A stretch of 64,000 nucleotides of DNA from Suillus spraguei (taxonomy: Eukaryota; Basidiomycota; Agaricomycetes; Boletales; Suillaceae), in contig JABCPU010000140.1 in assembly GCA_016800925.1 (NCBI GenBank), forward strand, positions 93,116-157,115. The letters run 5' to 3'. Shown one piece after another: positions 1 through 10,252 of this stretch; the stretch's first letter is position 1; each line of letters starts with the position of its first letter. A model generated the notes under the pieces. It worked only from the letters and a program-made list of their open reading frames with translations, was not told where the DNA came from and did not search any database. The position numbers and the translations under genes are program-made.

Positions 1-769
1 TTGTAAAAAGCCTATCACACGGACTACTTATTACACATGCAAGTATTGTTACTTAGATAATCTCAAGCTTATGGCTATGTAGGCTAACCATCATCACAAT
101 CTTAAGGCCTGCGCCCGCGCAAGGTGAGATCAAACATTATAATAGTAAGAAAAAGAAAAAGCCCAAATCAACGACGTTGAACGATTTCAAGCTGCTCAAT
201 GTTTTGGGACCTCAGTTACAACGGTGCTACTGAGCATGCGGCATGACTCCAATACGAGCTCAGCATCACCAAACAATTGGTTTTGTCAAGGTGCATTGCA
301 GCCGTTGTTCGTGTGGTGCGTCCACAGAAAGTGTATATCACCCATAGGCACTGCTTGAATGATGTACTGAAGGCTTCATTTGCTCATTTTACAGCCATCC
401 TCGAAATGGAGAACGAATCAAATAACAGTAGTCTTGGTCGTAAATGTGATGCACTCTATGCTTGGCCTGATTAGTAGGCACACCCTAAATCCGTCGCTCG
501 ATGTACCTGGTGGAGCTGAAACGACGCGGAGAGCAATTGCAACAGATGCAACATTTCACAAGTCCGAAAAACTGTAGCACCACTCAGAGGAACGCGACGA
601 ATTACATACCCTATTTTCATAATTACTTCCCACAAGAGCGTTCAGAGTCCCAGGAAGTCAGCATTAGCTTGCGAACAAGGAAGGGTCTCTGCTTAACTAC
701 TACATTTTATACCCAGAAGATGCACTGATATGGCTGTAAACAGATAACATGCGGTCATTCACGATAATA
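1..769. other. Intergenic, no gene recognised
   Basis: Only short open frames (under 80 codons) with no recognisable motif. The stretch lies downstream of the stop of the minus-strand MFS copy A, so the part near 700-769 may hold that gene's 3' untranslated region. I see no repeat or RNA gene in it. Confidence 0.5.
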
Positions 770-2561
770 TTATCGGTCATCTTCCCATACACTAAGATCT
801 CGGGGAAGTAATAGGGAAGTACCTACTGCGAGAAATGCAAGGGTCATCAAGAAGTAGTACATCAACCATGGGTCGTGTGCTTCCTGCATTGAATAAGAGA
901 AGATAGAAGCTGCAGATGCCGGGCCAATGATCTGTGCTCCTGAGACAAATGTCTGGGCGATTCCATTGATCGCTCCGAGCGAGGTACGATTGAGAGCAGC
1001 TGCTCTGACAAATGATGCTAAGCAGGCTATGAAATCTTCTCAGTCCAGTAGAACACATGAAAAGCTGTATTGACATACAATGGCACATGTTTAGGCTAAT
1101 CGTCAGTGCAAGCTGGATGGCAACACACGGCCACACGGCCAAACCTATCCCATGGGCTTGAGCTAGAGCATTGATCACTGGAAATAGAATGACGATGAGT
1201 ATGCCGGAGCTAACGCCAGTGATATGAATAGCTCCTGCACCGAAGCGATCATGTAAACGAGCGTAGAAAGTCAGCTGAAATATGCCGTGAGCGGCACCTT
1301 GTGCCGCAAGTATAGTGCCAATGCGGGGAGGATCAAGTGAAAGACCACCACGTTCAATCGGTGTCGCATAGAAAAGAGGTAAGACCGAAGTAAACGACAT
1401 GTAGAACAGGTCCGTAGTAGCATAATTTGCCACTACGACCAAAACTTTCGGGGTGAGCAAAGCGCGCAGCCGGGGCGGGTTCGATTGGACTTCTTCAGGA
1501 TTCGCTTCCCCATGATTAAATAGCTCATTCTCAACGGCTGGCGAGTCTTTGCATATAATTTTCGGAACAATCCACCTTTGATTAGCTCCCAAAGGGTTGT
1601 CCTGGCAGGAATGCTCTTGTGACTACACTTAGTTTGATGCAGACATGGGTTTTCAACATGACGCTCACCTCTTTAAGACGGAAATACGCGACTAACCAAG
1701 CTACTGATACAAAAATTGTCGAAATAGAGCATGGCAGAAGATATGGATAGGTCTTCAGGAGTTCTGATCGCCCAAAGATATCAGGGAATCTGTCTGCTGG
1801 TCGGGAGAGCGATCCTCCAATGAGTGGTCTAGATACTGTGAACTTCAGTGCAAGAGCAAATGCACTGTATGCCTACCCAGCTGTGGTTCCGATCATCCAC
1901 GGAATTTGTATATAACTGTATGCCTTGGGAAGATTGGTCGCGTCAGTGATGTCAATCACCATGCTCTTAATGACACTGTTACTTCCATCAAGTGCTCCCC
2001 AGACAACACGACTAGTCAAGAATATCAGTAATTGGCGGTCACAATTGCTGTTCGATACTGAACACACTGACCTAACCACCAGACCAAGGAAGGTCTTCGA
2101 AAGCCCAAATGAGAACATCGAAACAGAAATTGCTAATAGAGCTATCAACATTACAGGCTTCCGCCCAATATGGTCAGATAGTCGACTCCAATAAAAAACA
2201 GTCAGTATATGAGCTGCATAGTATGATGATTTCTCAGGAGAATATCAGGAATGAAGGAGCAAGAATGATGAAGACAGGCTTACAAGGATGCCGACATAGT
2301 GACCAACCTGGGATTCGTCACCGTGAGTCACTCCAATGTCTCTAATGAGCTTGAAAAAGTTTCGATTGTGGTCAGATTCAAGTCCAATATGCTCACTTGT
2401 GGAATGAACGGAGACAGGGTGTGAGAAGAAAGAGGATCTGACAGCTGCACGAACAGTATGATCCAAAATTGATCCCAGGGAAGAGGCGTCTTAGTAGTTG
2501 GCTGCTCTTCCAGTGGTGGTTGCAGAAGAAATGTCTCTTCCTCATCCTCCTGCGCAATCAT
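770..2561 (-). CDS. MFS transporter, DHA1-like, copy A of the cluster
   Basis: Predicted multi-pass membrane exporter of the major facilitator superfamily (drug:H+ antiporter-like), closest in this window to copy F. Exon 1 starts at 2561 with an acidic N-terminus ending in a Leu-Leu pair. Exon 3 holds MFS motif A as 'SRLSDHIGRKP'. The last exon ends '...DLSVWEDDR' with TAA at 770-772, beyond the end of the longest single open frame because an intron lies just before it. Seven exons are inferred from GT...AG sites at the same places as in copy F. One oddity: around 1500-1545 the central cytoplasmic loop is one base shorter than in F. With the usual acceptor of exon 6 this shifts the frame; using an AG five bases further on (TGTAG then TCA) keeps everything open. 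It is the only copy of the cluster on the minus strand. Substrate unknown. Confidence 0.8.
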
Positions 2562-2891
2562 GGTGATAGTTCAAGAGAGAGACGGACTCCGAGTCGGACT
2601 GCAGTGGGAGAAGCACTGATCGCCGCGCAAGAGCCGTCGAGCTCTATATTTAGCCTTATCTACACACAGAACCTTGTGAGAGAACGAGAATTAGTATGTA
2701 TAAGTGAACTCATGTGAGGGCGGTTGCTGAAGCGCTGACTAAGAACTCAAGTTTAACTTACATAAGTGCAACGGTAGTCCGCAACCTGCTGTTTACGCGG
2801 ACAGCACCTCCTATTACACGTAGCTACGTATAGCTGCCTGCGGTCAAAGGTGTCGCCTGTATGTAATAGGCCACAGTGACGATAAGTATCT
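2562..2891 (-). promoter_or_regulatory. Upstream region of MFS copy A
   Basis: Read on the minus strand, a TATA-like CTAAATATAG (complement of about 2643-2652) lies roughly 85 bases before the start codon; the same element stands before copy F. Further up (about 2775-2850) is a block shared with copies C, E and F: a GTAATAGGAGGTGC-like stretch followed by GCAGGTT. Shared upstream blocks may simply reflect recent duplication rather than selected sites. Confidence 0.5.
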
Positions 2892-3106
2892 TCATTCTAT
2901 ATACTCATCGGTCACAAGCTCTTTTAGCTTCGCAACTTCGATCCAGGGAATGACATCGATTTCAAGTGGCACTGCACGGGCGATAACAGCATCCAAGAAA
3001 GTATTCGTGTCGATCGGGCGTCAGGTCGTTGAGCAATGCGGAAAGACCACAAGAGAAGTGCAAGGCTGATGTACAGAAAGTGATTTGCAAGGTGCAGGCC
3101 AGGACA
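2892..3106 (-). pseudogene. Cytochrome P450 C-terminal fragment
   Basis: On the minus strand the fragment begins at the haem-ligand cysteine, 'CPGLHLANHFLYISLA', followed by a helix ending 'LLLWSFRI', as in the L-helix of basidiomycete P450s. Then a frameshift near 3010-3025 separates it from the normal tail, which continues in another frame ('FLDAVIARAVPLEIDVIP') to a TGA at 2892-2894. The conserved FGxGRR sequence before the cysteine is absent and the frame is closed just upstream, so only about the last 70 codons survive. It is non-functional. The family assignment rests on the Cys-Pro-Gly motif and the tail pattern, recognised by eye. Confidence 0.7.
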
Positions 3107-3613
3107 CACACTTTTAACGAATCACCATTCACATATCAGTAGCTTCATGACTCATGAGTTCGTGATATTGTTATGATAGCACAGGTTAGGGTAACCCGCG
3201 CGGGTGAGCTGGCATGGCATGTGTGTACCCAGGCTTACAGTTCCAGGATAGCCAGGTCAATGTCGTGTCAAAGGCGTGTCAAAACTGCTCACCTGGCACG
3301 TTTCCAAGTATGTACCTTCTTTCACCTGTTAAAGGATTACCAGTATTCAATATCCATTCATTTGGGTTGTTACAGCTAGAAACGCATCAATTTAGATATG
3401 CCAGCAGGCCCTGGAGGCTGGCCGCCCTGCTGTCGCGTGTAATCTCTTGCCACATTTTATCGGGAAGTCGAATCCTTGCACTTGTGAGGACTCGGATCGC
3501 AACTATCTCGTCATCGCTTTTCCGAGGGCTACTAAGGTTCCCGAACGTTCCCATCGCGTTCGATAGCACATATATAATGGGTCACTAAGAATGATATAAC
3601 TTTCCAGTAAATC
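3107..3613. other. Intergenic with protease promoter
   Basis: No convincing gene. A TATA box (TATATAA, 3571-3577) stands about 40 bases before the ATG of the aspartic protease and probably serves it. Confidence 0.5.
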
Positions 3614-5045
3614 ATGTTCTCCGCTGCATCCTTGTTGATTGGGACACTCCTGGCTTCGTCAATCACGGGATCGCCCGTTGAAGTTCACAACTCCCCCATC
3701 ACCCTCCCCATGACCAGGAGGCTAAAATCCTCCAATGGTACCAACCCGATGCAGCGCGATGATGCTGATATTTATTTGGATAGCATTCAGACGCGCTACT
3801 GCATATCAGTTGGTGTTGGCATTCCCCCCACACACTGTGAGTTCAACACTGAGAAAACATGCGGTTGCCAATGTATTATTGAAGACGACTTGATTGTCGA
3901 CACCGGGACCGCGATCACATGGATTGGCGCCGACATCAACAATCCGTACAGGCCAACAGATACCAGCTACAACACCGAACTGCCTATACAGAGAACCTAC
4001 GGCTACGGATATTCCTTCTTCAGCGGTATGACATACAACAATATCATAAGTTAAAAATACTTACGATCATCTATAGGAACACTATTCACCGATACCCTCA
4101 GTTTCGAAAATGGGTTAAACGTCAGCACGATGCCAATTGGTGTTGCTTTTGAATCGGAGGGCATAGAATATGACGGTATCCTTGGCATCGGGCCTAAAAG
4201 CTTGTCACGCGGCATTCTGAAAAATGCACCTACAAAACCGCTCTTGACCATCACTGACCGCCTATTTTTTCAAGGCAAAATTTCTCAACACCTTGTTGGT
4301 CTCTATTTCCAGCCCTCCAGTAAGAATAAAGACGACAGTGGAGTACTCACCTTTGGCGGTGTTGTAACTGACCCTGAGTTTAACGTCGGCAAGATCGCAT
4401 ACGTGTAAGCCACTTCAGCTCCTGGATTCATCCAGACTGATGGTAATTGTTTTATTTCAGTACTACCACCGCTAGGCCACCCTCATCGCGCTATTGGGGT
4501 ATCGATCAGAGCATCACATACGGCAACACGGAGATCTTAGGCGTCAGCGCTGGTATCGTAGATTGTGGCGCCACCTTTATTACTATTGCCTCCGGTATGT
4601 ATTTAGAGTCAGCGAGTAATAATGGTCTAATCAAGATTTTGATAGATGCCTTTGAGAAGTACAAGGCTGCAACTGGCGCTCATTTCGATTTGAGGACTAA
4701 ACTCCTCTTTATTTCCCCTGAGAAGTACGGTGCCCTGCAGCCCTTGAATTTCCACATTGGCTACGTACGTCAATTCTGTCAGCCCTCACATCCCTTGTTC
4801 ACCATTTTGCATGACAGCAAACCTACAGTCTCGTTCCTAACGCTCAAATCTGGCCTCGTCATCTCAACTTCAGGATAGGCGGTGTTAGCGATGGTATATA
4901 TCTCGTCTTGAAACGCGAACCCACTGGCATTATTGCCTTTAGTCTTGGCTATGTATTCCTCCAGCGCTTCTACAGTGTGTTCGATTCTACCAGGTCATGC
5001 GTCGGTTTTGCCACAACCAGGTGGACTGATGCCATCACCAACTAA
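3614..5045 (+). CDS. Secreted polyporopepsin-like aspartic protease (peptidase family A1)
   Basis: Pepsin-fold endopeptidase, expected to be secreted as a proenzyme. A hydrophobic signal peptide covers about residues 1-20. I infer five introns: 3837-3884, 4026-4076, 4405-4460, 4595-4645 and 4765-4817. The first is 48 nt, a multiple of three and open, so it looks like coding sequence, but removing it joins 'HY' to 'DLIVDTG' as in polyporopepsin. The mature transcript then encodes 390 residues. Active-site Asp80 sits in 'LIVDTGTAITW'; Asp265 sits in 'IVDCGATF', where pepsins normally have DTG or DSG. The flap region ('YGYGYSFFSGTLFTDT'), 'GILGIGP', and 'NAQIWPR' near the C-terminus match the polyporopepsin type, and the last exon ends 'CVGFATTRWTDAITN'. 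The frame is open across all junctions. The Asp-Cys-Gly motif may lower or alter activity; that is inference. Confidence 0.85.
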
Positions 5046-5448
5046 TATGGAATTGCCAAAGTATAGGAAGCATCATTTTTCAGACGCAAAGCAGTATACG
5101 GACCACCTGATGTTCCTACGTACCTGTCCACTGACTCCACTCAAGTGATTAAATAGTCAGTATCTTTAGGGCTGTAGAAGGTGCTGGTCGGTCTTTGCCA
5201 ACGTCGCTTTTCATTGGAAAGTCTTGAATAGCCTTGAAACTGACATATATATTAGTTATGACACGAGCGTTTGCAGAGAAATGGTACTACAGAACTTCGC
5301 TCCTTGTCGCGTAGTCACGTGGTCTGAAAATTCGTGGGTCATTGCCAACGCTGCTTTCCAAAGTCTTGGATAGCATTGAAACTGACATATATTGCCACGG
5401 CTCCGGCCTATTGCTGATTATAGCTAAAGGTGAGTATATTACTACTGA
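5046..5448. repeat. Short direct duplication between protease and WD40 remnant
   Basis: A ~55-base segment at 5195-5252 (TTGCCAACG...GAAACTGACATATAT) recurs with changes at 5341-5392. No gene seen. Origin unknown. Confidence 0.5.
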
Positions 5449-6210
5449 GTGCCAGATAAAGGGCTCACGCGATCACAGGACCATTCTGAATTCAAAGATG
5501 TCTCGTTGACTGCAATGGAGGTACAGAAGTTCATTCAGGTCTTCTGCGGCATGAGTCGCATGACTTTTCACAGCAAACCATATCTGTATACATCAGCACT
5601 TCCACTCTTGCCTGTCTACTCTCCATCAATTAGAAAGCTTTTTGAATATGCTTGGTGTGGGATCTGGACGGGATATGAATTGGTCAGTTATCCAGACCAT
5701 TCTCAGGGCGCGCACTTCTTCAATTACCTCGGTTTCGTTCTCGCAGGACGGCACTCGGATCACCTCTGGTTCTCGGTATCACACTATTAGGTTGTGAGAT
5801 GCAGTGACGGGGAAGCCGGTTGATGAGCCCTTTACGTGGGCACACTTCCTCAGTCATCTCGGTCTCATTCTCTCCTGGCAGCACTCGCATTGTCACTTGT
5901 TCCTGGGATCACACTGTTAGGCTGTGGAATGTAGCGACGGGCCAGCCGGTCGGTGACCGCTAGCCATTGCGGGGGAACATTCTTTCAGTCAACTCAGTCT
6001 CATTCTCATTGGACGGCGCTCGCATCATCACTGGTTCCTGTTATCGGAATCACACTGCGGCCGTGGAATGCAATGATGGGGCAGCCAGTTGGTGAACCCT
6101 TGTGAGGGTACACTTATTCAGTTAACTCGTTCTCATTCTTACCAGACGGCATTCGCATCATCATTGGTTCTTCGGATAAGACTGCAGCTGTGGAATGGGG
6201 GAGCCGTCGC
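5449..6210 (+). pseudogene. Decayed WD40-repeat gene, probably from a NACHT-WD40 (NLR-like) protein
   Basis: At 5545-5640 the frame reads 'YLYTSALPLLPVYSPS', resembling the linker ('PHIYVSALPF...') found just before the WD40 array in basidiomycete NACHT-WD40 proteins. After it, four degenerate units of 127-139 bases follow, close to the 129 bases of a 43-residue WD40 repeat. Translating the best units gives classic blade signatures such as 'TRITSGS', '[16 protein letters not shown]' and 'VATGQPVGD'. The Trp codons of successive units lie near 5795, 5925, 6064 and 6191; the first has become TGA. Stops and frameshifts separate the units, so the gene is dead. NACHT itself is not visible upstream, so the parent protein type is inferred from the linker. 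Confidence 0.7.
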
Positions 6211-6993
6211 AACAATGCAGTGAGTCAGATCATCTAGCATTATCAAACGAATATACGTTTTTTGCTGACTAGGAAAGGTGGACATCGGTGGCGCAGTTGA
6301 CAGTAGCAATACGATTCTCAGGAAACCCCGATTTGTTGAGACAGGACAGGGCCCTTCATTGTGTCACCAGCAGCTGATAAAAACATTGCGCGCCACACAC
6401 TGATTTTTGCGTGAGCGGACATCTATTTTCCAGCATCTGGTCACAAGAATTAGTTTTGACATTCTGAGTACCAGTCAAATTCTTGACTGCAATCGAAATC
6501 TGTTGTTCATCATCCCGAACGATAAGCAACCTTAATAGGATACTCGTGCGTATTGTGGTATTTAAACCTCGTTCCACTGACTCCTGTGCCCATCTGAGCG
6601 CCACATGCAATATCGATGTCTCAGTCCAATCGCTCTCCCACCTCAATATATGCATCCTCAACAGAATTATTTCAAAGTTGTTGTTCGTTGATTTTGCGTA
6701 CCTAGCCTGCTGCTCGATGTTCAGGTTTATGGAAACTTGTTTCTGTCGCCAAGCCCAAGCCATTGAATCTATGAGACCCAATCTTATGACTCATAGTACG
6801 GAATGTGTTGTACATGCATAGGTTCTGAGTCGTTTCCTCTGCTTCATATACCGCCAAAGCAACAAGAAACAGCCGCCACAGAAAGTAGCATTCCACAGTA
6901 GTTGATAGGGTTCACTTTATGATATATAGCCTACAATTGACATCATGAAACATCCACCAAACAAGTAATTATGTTCAGAGCGCTCAGCATATG
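6211..6993. other. Intergenic; right part belongs to a duplicated block
   Basis: No gene recognised. From 6556 on the sequence is nearly the same as that beginning at 14,496, including the 3' flank of the methyltransferase gene. Confidence 0.5.
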
Positions 6994-7820
6994 TCAATAA
7001 ACCCCAGGAAGTAGTCTGTACTTCACCTTCTTAGCCCAATTCTCCCAATCCTCTCCCATAGCACGCTGCAGCATCTTGTCCTCTGATGAAGATCGGTCGA
7101 AGGTCATGAGAACGCCCGATGTAAGCACGAGGAAGACAATCCCTAGCAATATTTTGATATACGGCAGTTGTATAAATCCAGACTGCCTCATCCACGACCC
7201 TTCGCTCCCGTGCGTGATGAGAATTCCAATGTATTGGAGAAGGAAACCAGTGTAACTTGGGTGGCGGACAATAGAGTACGGCCCGTTTGTCACGATTCTA
7301 TGCTCTTTTCTGATGCTGAGCTGGAAGCTCCAGAACTTTCCTAAGGCCGAAATGCAGTAAAGCCTGAGCATGCCGCCAGCCATGACAAAAAGGCTGCCAG
7401 CAAGGAAAACGGGAGTGATTGGCGTGGGGTGAAGTGTGTGCAAAAGCCGCACAGTACCAGTGCCATAAATGCTCTCTGGAATCTGCAAGGGATCTATATG
7501 TATGGCCAGTATGTTGGCCACTTCAACAGACGATGTTGCCCATGCGGTCATCTGTTATATCGTCACCAATCCATACAGGCAAAAATTGATATACAGGAGA
7601 CACATACTTTGACCAAGTCTAGAAGCCGAAAATATGCAATCAGACTTAAGAATGATTCAAATCCCAAGGGCACCACCTTCTCTTGGGATGACGGTGGCGG
7701 AGAGGGAGAAGTAAACGAGATATGTATGCCAATGGCCGAAGCCACGAGGAAGGGGATCTTCATTAGACTCATCACTGCATCGCTTAACCTGCAATACGAT
7801 ATGTTAAATACCTCCCCTCC
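6556..7820. repeat. Segmental duplication, copy 1
   Basis: This ~1.26-kb block, which holds a methyltransferase gene and its flanks, recurs at 14,496-15,755 in the same orientation with scattered substitutions and a few small indels. The similarity starts at 'TAAACCTCGT' and fades after the 5' end of the gene. Confidence 0.85.
6994..7772 (-). CDS. Isoprenylcysteine O-methyltransferase family protein, copy 1
   Basis: Predicted multi-pass membrane methyltransferase of the ICMT type, which uses S-adenosylmethionine to methylate the C-terminal prenylcysteine of CaaX proteins in the endoplasmic reticulum. Two exons: 7772-7608 and 7551-6994, joined across a 56-nt intron, giving 240 residues. The N-terminal exon has one hydrophobic segment ('FLVASAIGIHISF'). 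Exon 2 has hydrophobic stretches and the family core 'GPYSIVRHPSYTGF', followed by 'EDKMLQRAMGEDWENW' and the end '...YRLLPGVY'. I chose the start 'MSLMKIPF' because the duplicate gene shares it; longer upstream extensions are not conserved. Whether it acts on prenylated proteins or another thiol or amine substrate cannot be told from sequence. Confidence 0.85.
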
Positions 7821-8304
7821 ATTCCTACGCGACAAAAATACCACATTCCGACCGGTACAGGAGTAGTGCCCGGGTTTTGTGGTCACAGCCTCTTGTCAAA
7901 CCTTTTTAAAAATGACATTATCAACAACCTCAACTCGACCAGTTGAGGGATGTCCCGCAGGGCCGCACGGTTCCATATTTTGGTGAAGCTACGGAGTTAA
8001 TCCACGATAGTACTATTAATCCCGGCAACATTCAAATCACCGGGACTGTTGAACACAAGGTGCAATTTTTTTCCAAGGACTACGGCTCGACGTTAAGATA
8101 TCTGTGTATGCTCAGTGCTCACCGTTGAGACTTGGACGACTACAGATAACTCTGACCTATATCTTGAGCAAATCGTATGAGAGATAGCAAACAAGACTGA
8201 TTCAATGCGATTGTCGGAGAGTTGCCAAGGGCGCAACTGCCGGTATGATGCGTTATATACTGCGTGCCTGGCCGAAGTCGTCATGGTACGTGACTGATTA
8301 GTAA
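7773..8304. other. Intergenic with weak duplicated segment
   Basis: About 8000-8260 resembles 9600-9810 in patches (for example GCTCACCGTT, GAGAGTTGCCAAGGG, TGCGTGCCTGGCCG). Both may be remnants of one unrecognised coding or intergenic unit duplicated with the transporter copies. No intact gene. Confidence 0.4.
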
Positions 8305-8798
8305 GTCCTTAGTCCCGCACTTTCATTCTCTTTGATATCGCACTGTACTCGATCCTACCTATTTTCTATGCGACAACGATTGAATTCGGCGGGATTTCAT
8401 TAGATCCTCCCCGCATTGGTGCTATCTTTGCAACATCAGCTTTCGTCTGTTACACATTCCAGATACTTTTCTACGCTCGATTGCACATTATAATTTTATT
8501 ACCAGTTATCAATGCTCTGGCCATGGACATGTCCTATGGTATGTCATGCCAGCATCTCTTGCAGCTGCTTGACTGAAACGGGCGATCATTAGCTTCCATG
8601 GTATAGAGCCTCTGCTCCCAATCGCGCCTCGATTGGAACATGGTTGCTTCGGCATGTGTAGGTCCTGTCTTTTCTTATTCAATGCAGAACGGTCGCGATC
8701 CGTGACTGGAATACTACTGCTTTACGACAATAGAATTTCTCGCGATAGGTACTTCCTTATTCCTTCCTCGGGATCCTCCTGTATGGGAGGAGGCATGA
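8305..8798 (+). pseudogene. MFS transporter remnant, copy B
   Basis: Only the C-terminal half of a C/D/E-type copy is left. It starts within the sixth-exon equivalent ('FYATTIEFGGISLDPPRIG') and ends 'RDPPVWEEA' with TGA at 8796-8798. Two internal deletions removed parts of the membrane helices: one near 8485, joining the loop helix to 'IILLPVINAL', and one near 8635 after 'ASIGT'. No 5' exons are present. It cannot encode a transporter. Confidence 0.85.
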
Positions 8799-10252
8799 CT
8801 GTCAGCGACACACCTTGTGTCTGTTTTCCAGATTTATCTGGTGTCCACTCTGTTTATTGGGGAAATCTACGTTGTGAGGTGTAGTGCCCTTACCAAGTAG
8901 ACGTCACATAGCAAACTTTTAGCGCCTCGTGATGCAACTGTGCTTCCGAAACATATTTGATTATTTTTCTTGTCGAGGTCTCATATTTTCCCATGTCTAC
9001 TTGCTTGCGCAGATTGGAGGTTTTGCCACAGGAAGATTCTCCAGGTGAGTACTAGTAATAATTGTAGTACCCGAAGGGCAATATGCGTAATAGGGGTATT
9101 TGGTTTGACGTTTGGCTGCGAGCCTACCATTAGCACTGTCAGAAAGAGTTGATACCACGTTCCTGTAAACTGGGATCTTGAATAAAGCTGAACCTGCGTT
9201 GCGTCATGGTTGGCTTTCACTTTGCACCAGTACTAGGCAGACCATAAACGAACAAGTTATCAAAACTTTGGCCACATTCGTCGCCTACCGAGATACAGGC
9301 GCGATAAGCATCATGATGGTCGCACCGTGCCACTCCATTACGCCAACTTGTGCTTTGAATACCCTATTCTTCGGTTACTGTGTACATATATGTGTAGCCG
9401 TAGGATATTTTATTACGATGCCACGATGGAATCATAGAGGAACAGCTGGGTCGACCAGATGGGTTTGCCTTGCTGCGGCCGCTTTGGCACGAATACTCGC
9501 AGACCTCTTCGATTCTAGCATTTGTCAGTCCTAGTGCTCGTAATTACTGTGTCACAGCATGAACAGGGGTATCAGGCTTCCATACTTTGGAAGTGTATCA
9601 AAACGAACGATGGTGCTATTGATCACAGACACCCAACTTTGGAACTGTCAAATACAAAGATATTTCCATTGCTCGATACTTTCATGTTGGGATGCTCACC
9701 GTTAGGGATGAATTGGACCACGAATAACTGACCCATATCCTGTGCTGAGGCAACGTGAGAGTTGCCAAGGGTGTTGCGTGCCTGGCCGGAGTCTTCCGTA
9801 GACATATATGCTGTGGTGTTGGCGTAACTCAGTCTGACTCGGAATACCTGACGAAGTCCTCCGAGGTCATTTAATAATTAATCGTCTATCTCAGCCTTTT
9901 GTTATCATGCCTGCTCTATTTATTCTCACCTCCCGTGGGCGCACACCTTCATATTGTGAGCTGCCTGGGGTCTTCTAGGTGGCTCTGCAAGGTAGCCTAC
10001 TAGTAGTACCTGTCCCCACAAGCGGTTAGCTGCGGCTACATGCGTCATAGGAGGTGCCTGCGTTTACGTTCGTACATGACGCTCTTAACCATTCCTGTCA
10101 CTGACCAGAAAAAGCAGGTTCTTGTCGGCTGCCGTTCAAAGCTGTTCAACTGCCGTCGTACTCCTTATCAATGAGCTAACTAACAAATCAGTCAGCAGCC
10201 TCCTTATTTATGTATAATGAACCACATCCTCTGAGTCGTTCCTCGTATGACC
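8799..10252. other. Intergenic, upstream flank of MFS copy C
   Basis: No gene recognised; the open frames are short and have no family signature. Near 10,020-10,125 lies the upstream block shared with other copies, ending in CCAGAAAAAGCAGGTT at 10,105-10,120. Confidence 0.5.

Noticed and set aside
3387..3569. Minus-strand frame with an F-box-like 'LPDKMWQEI' stretch
   Set aside because: Too short and without the rest of an F-box; directly overlaps the probable protease promoter.
7563..7886. Longer N-terminal extension of methyltransferase copy 1
   Set aside because: The added residues are not conserved in copy 2, and both copies share the start 'MSL(M/L)KIPF'.
9178..9534. 118-codon frame with hydrophobic segments
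   Set aside because: No family signature, no conserved partner near other transporter copies.
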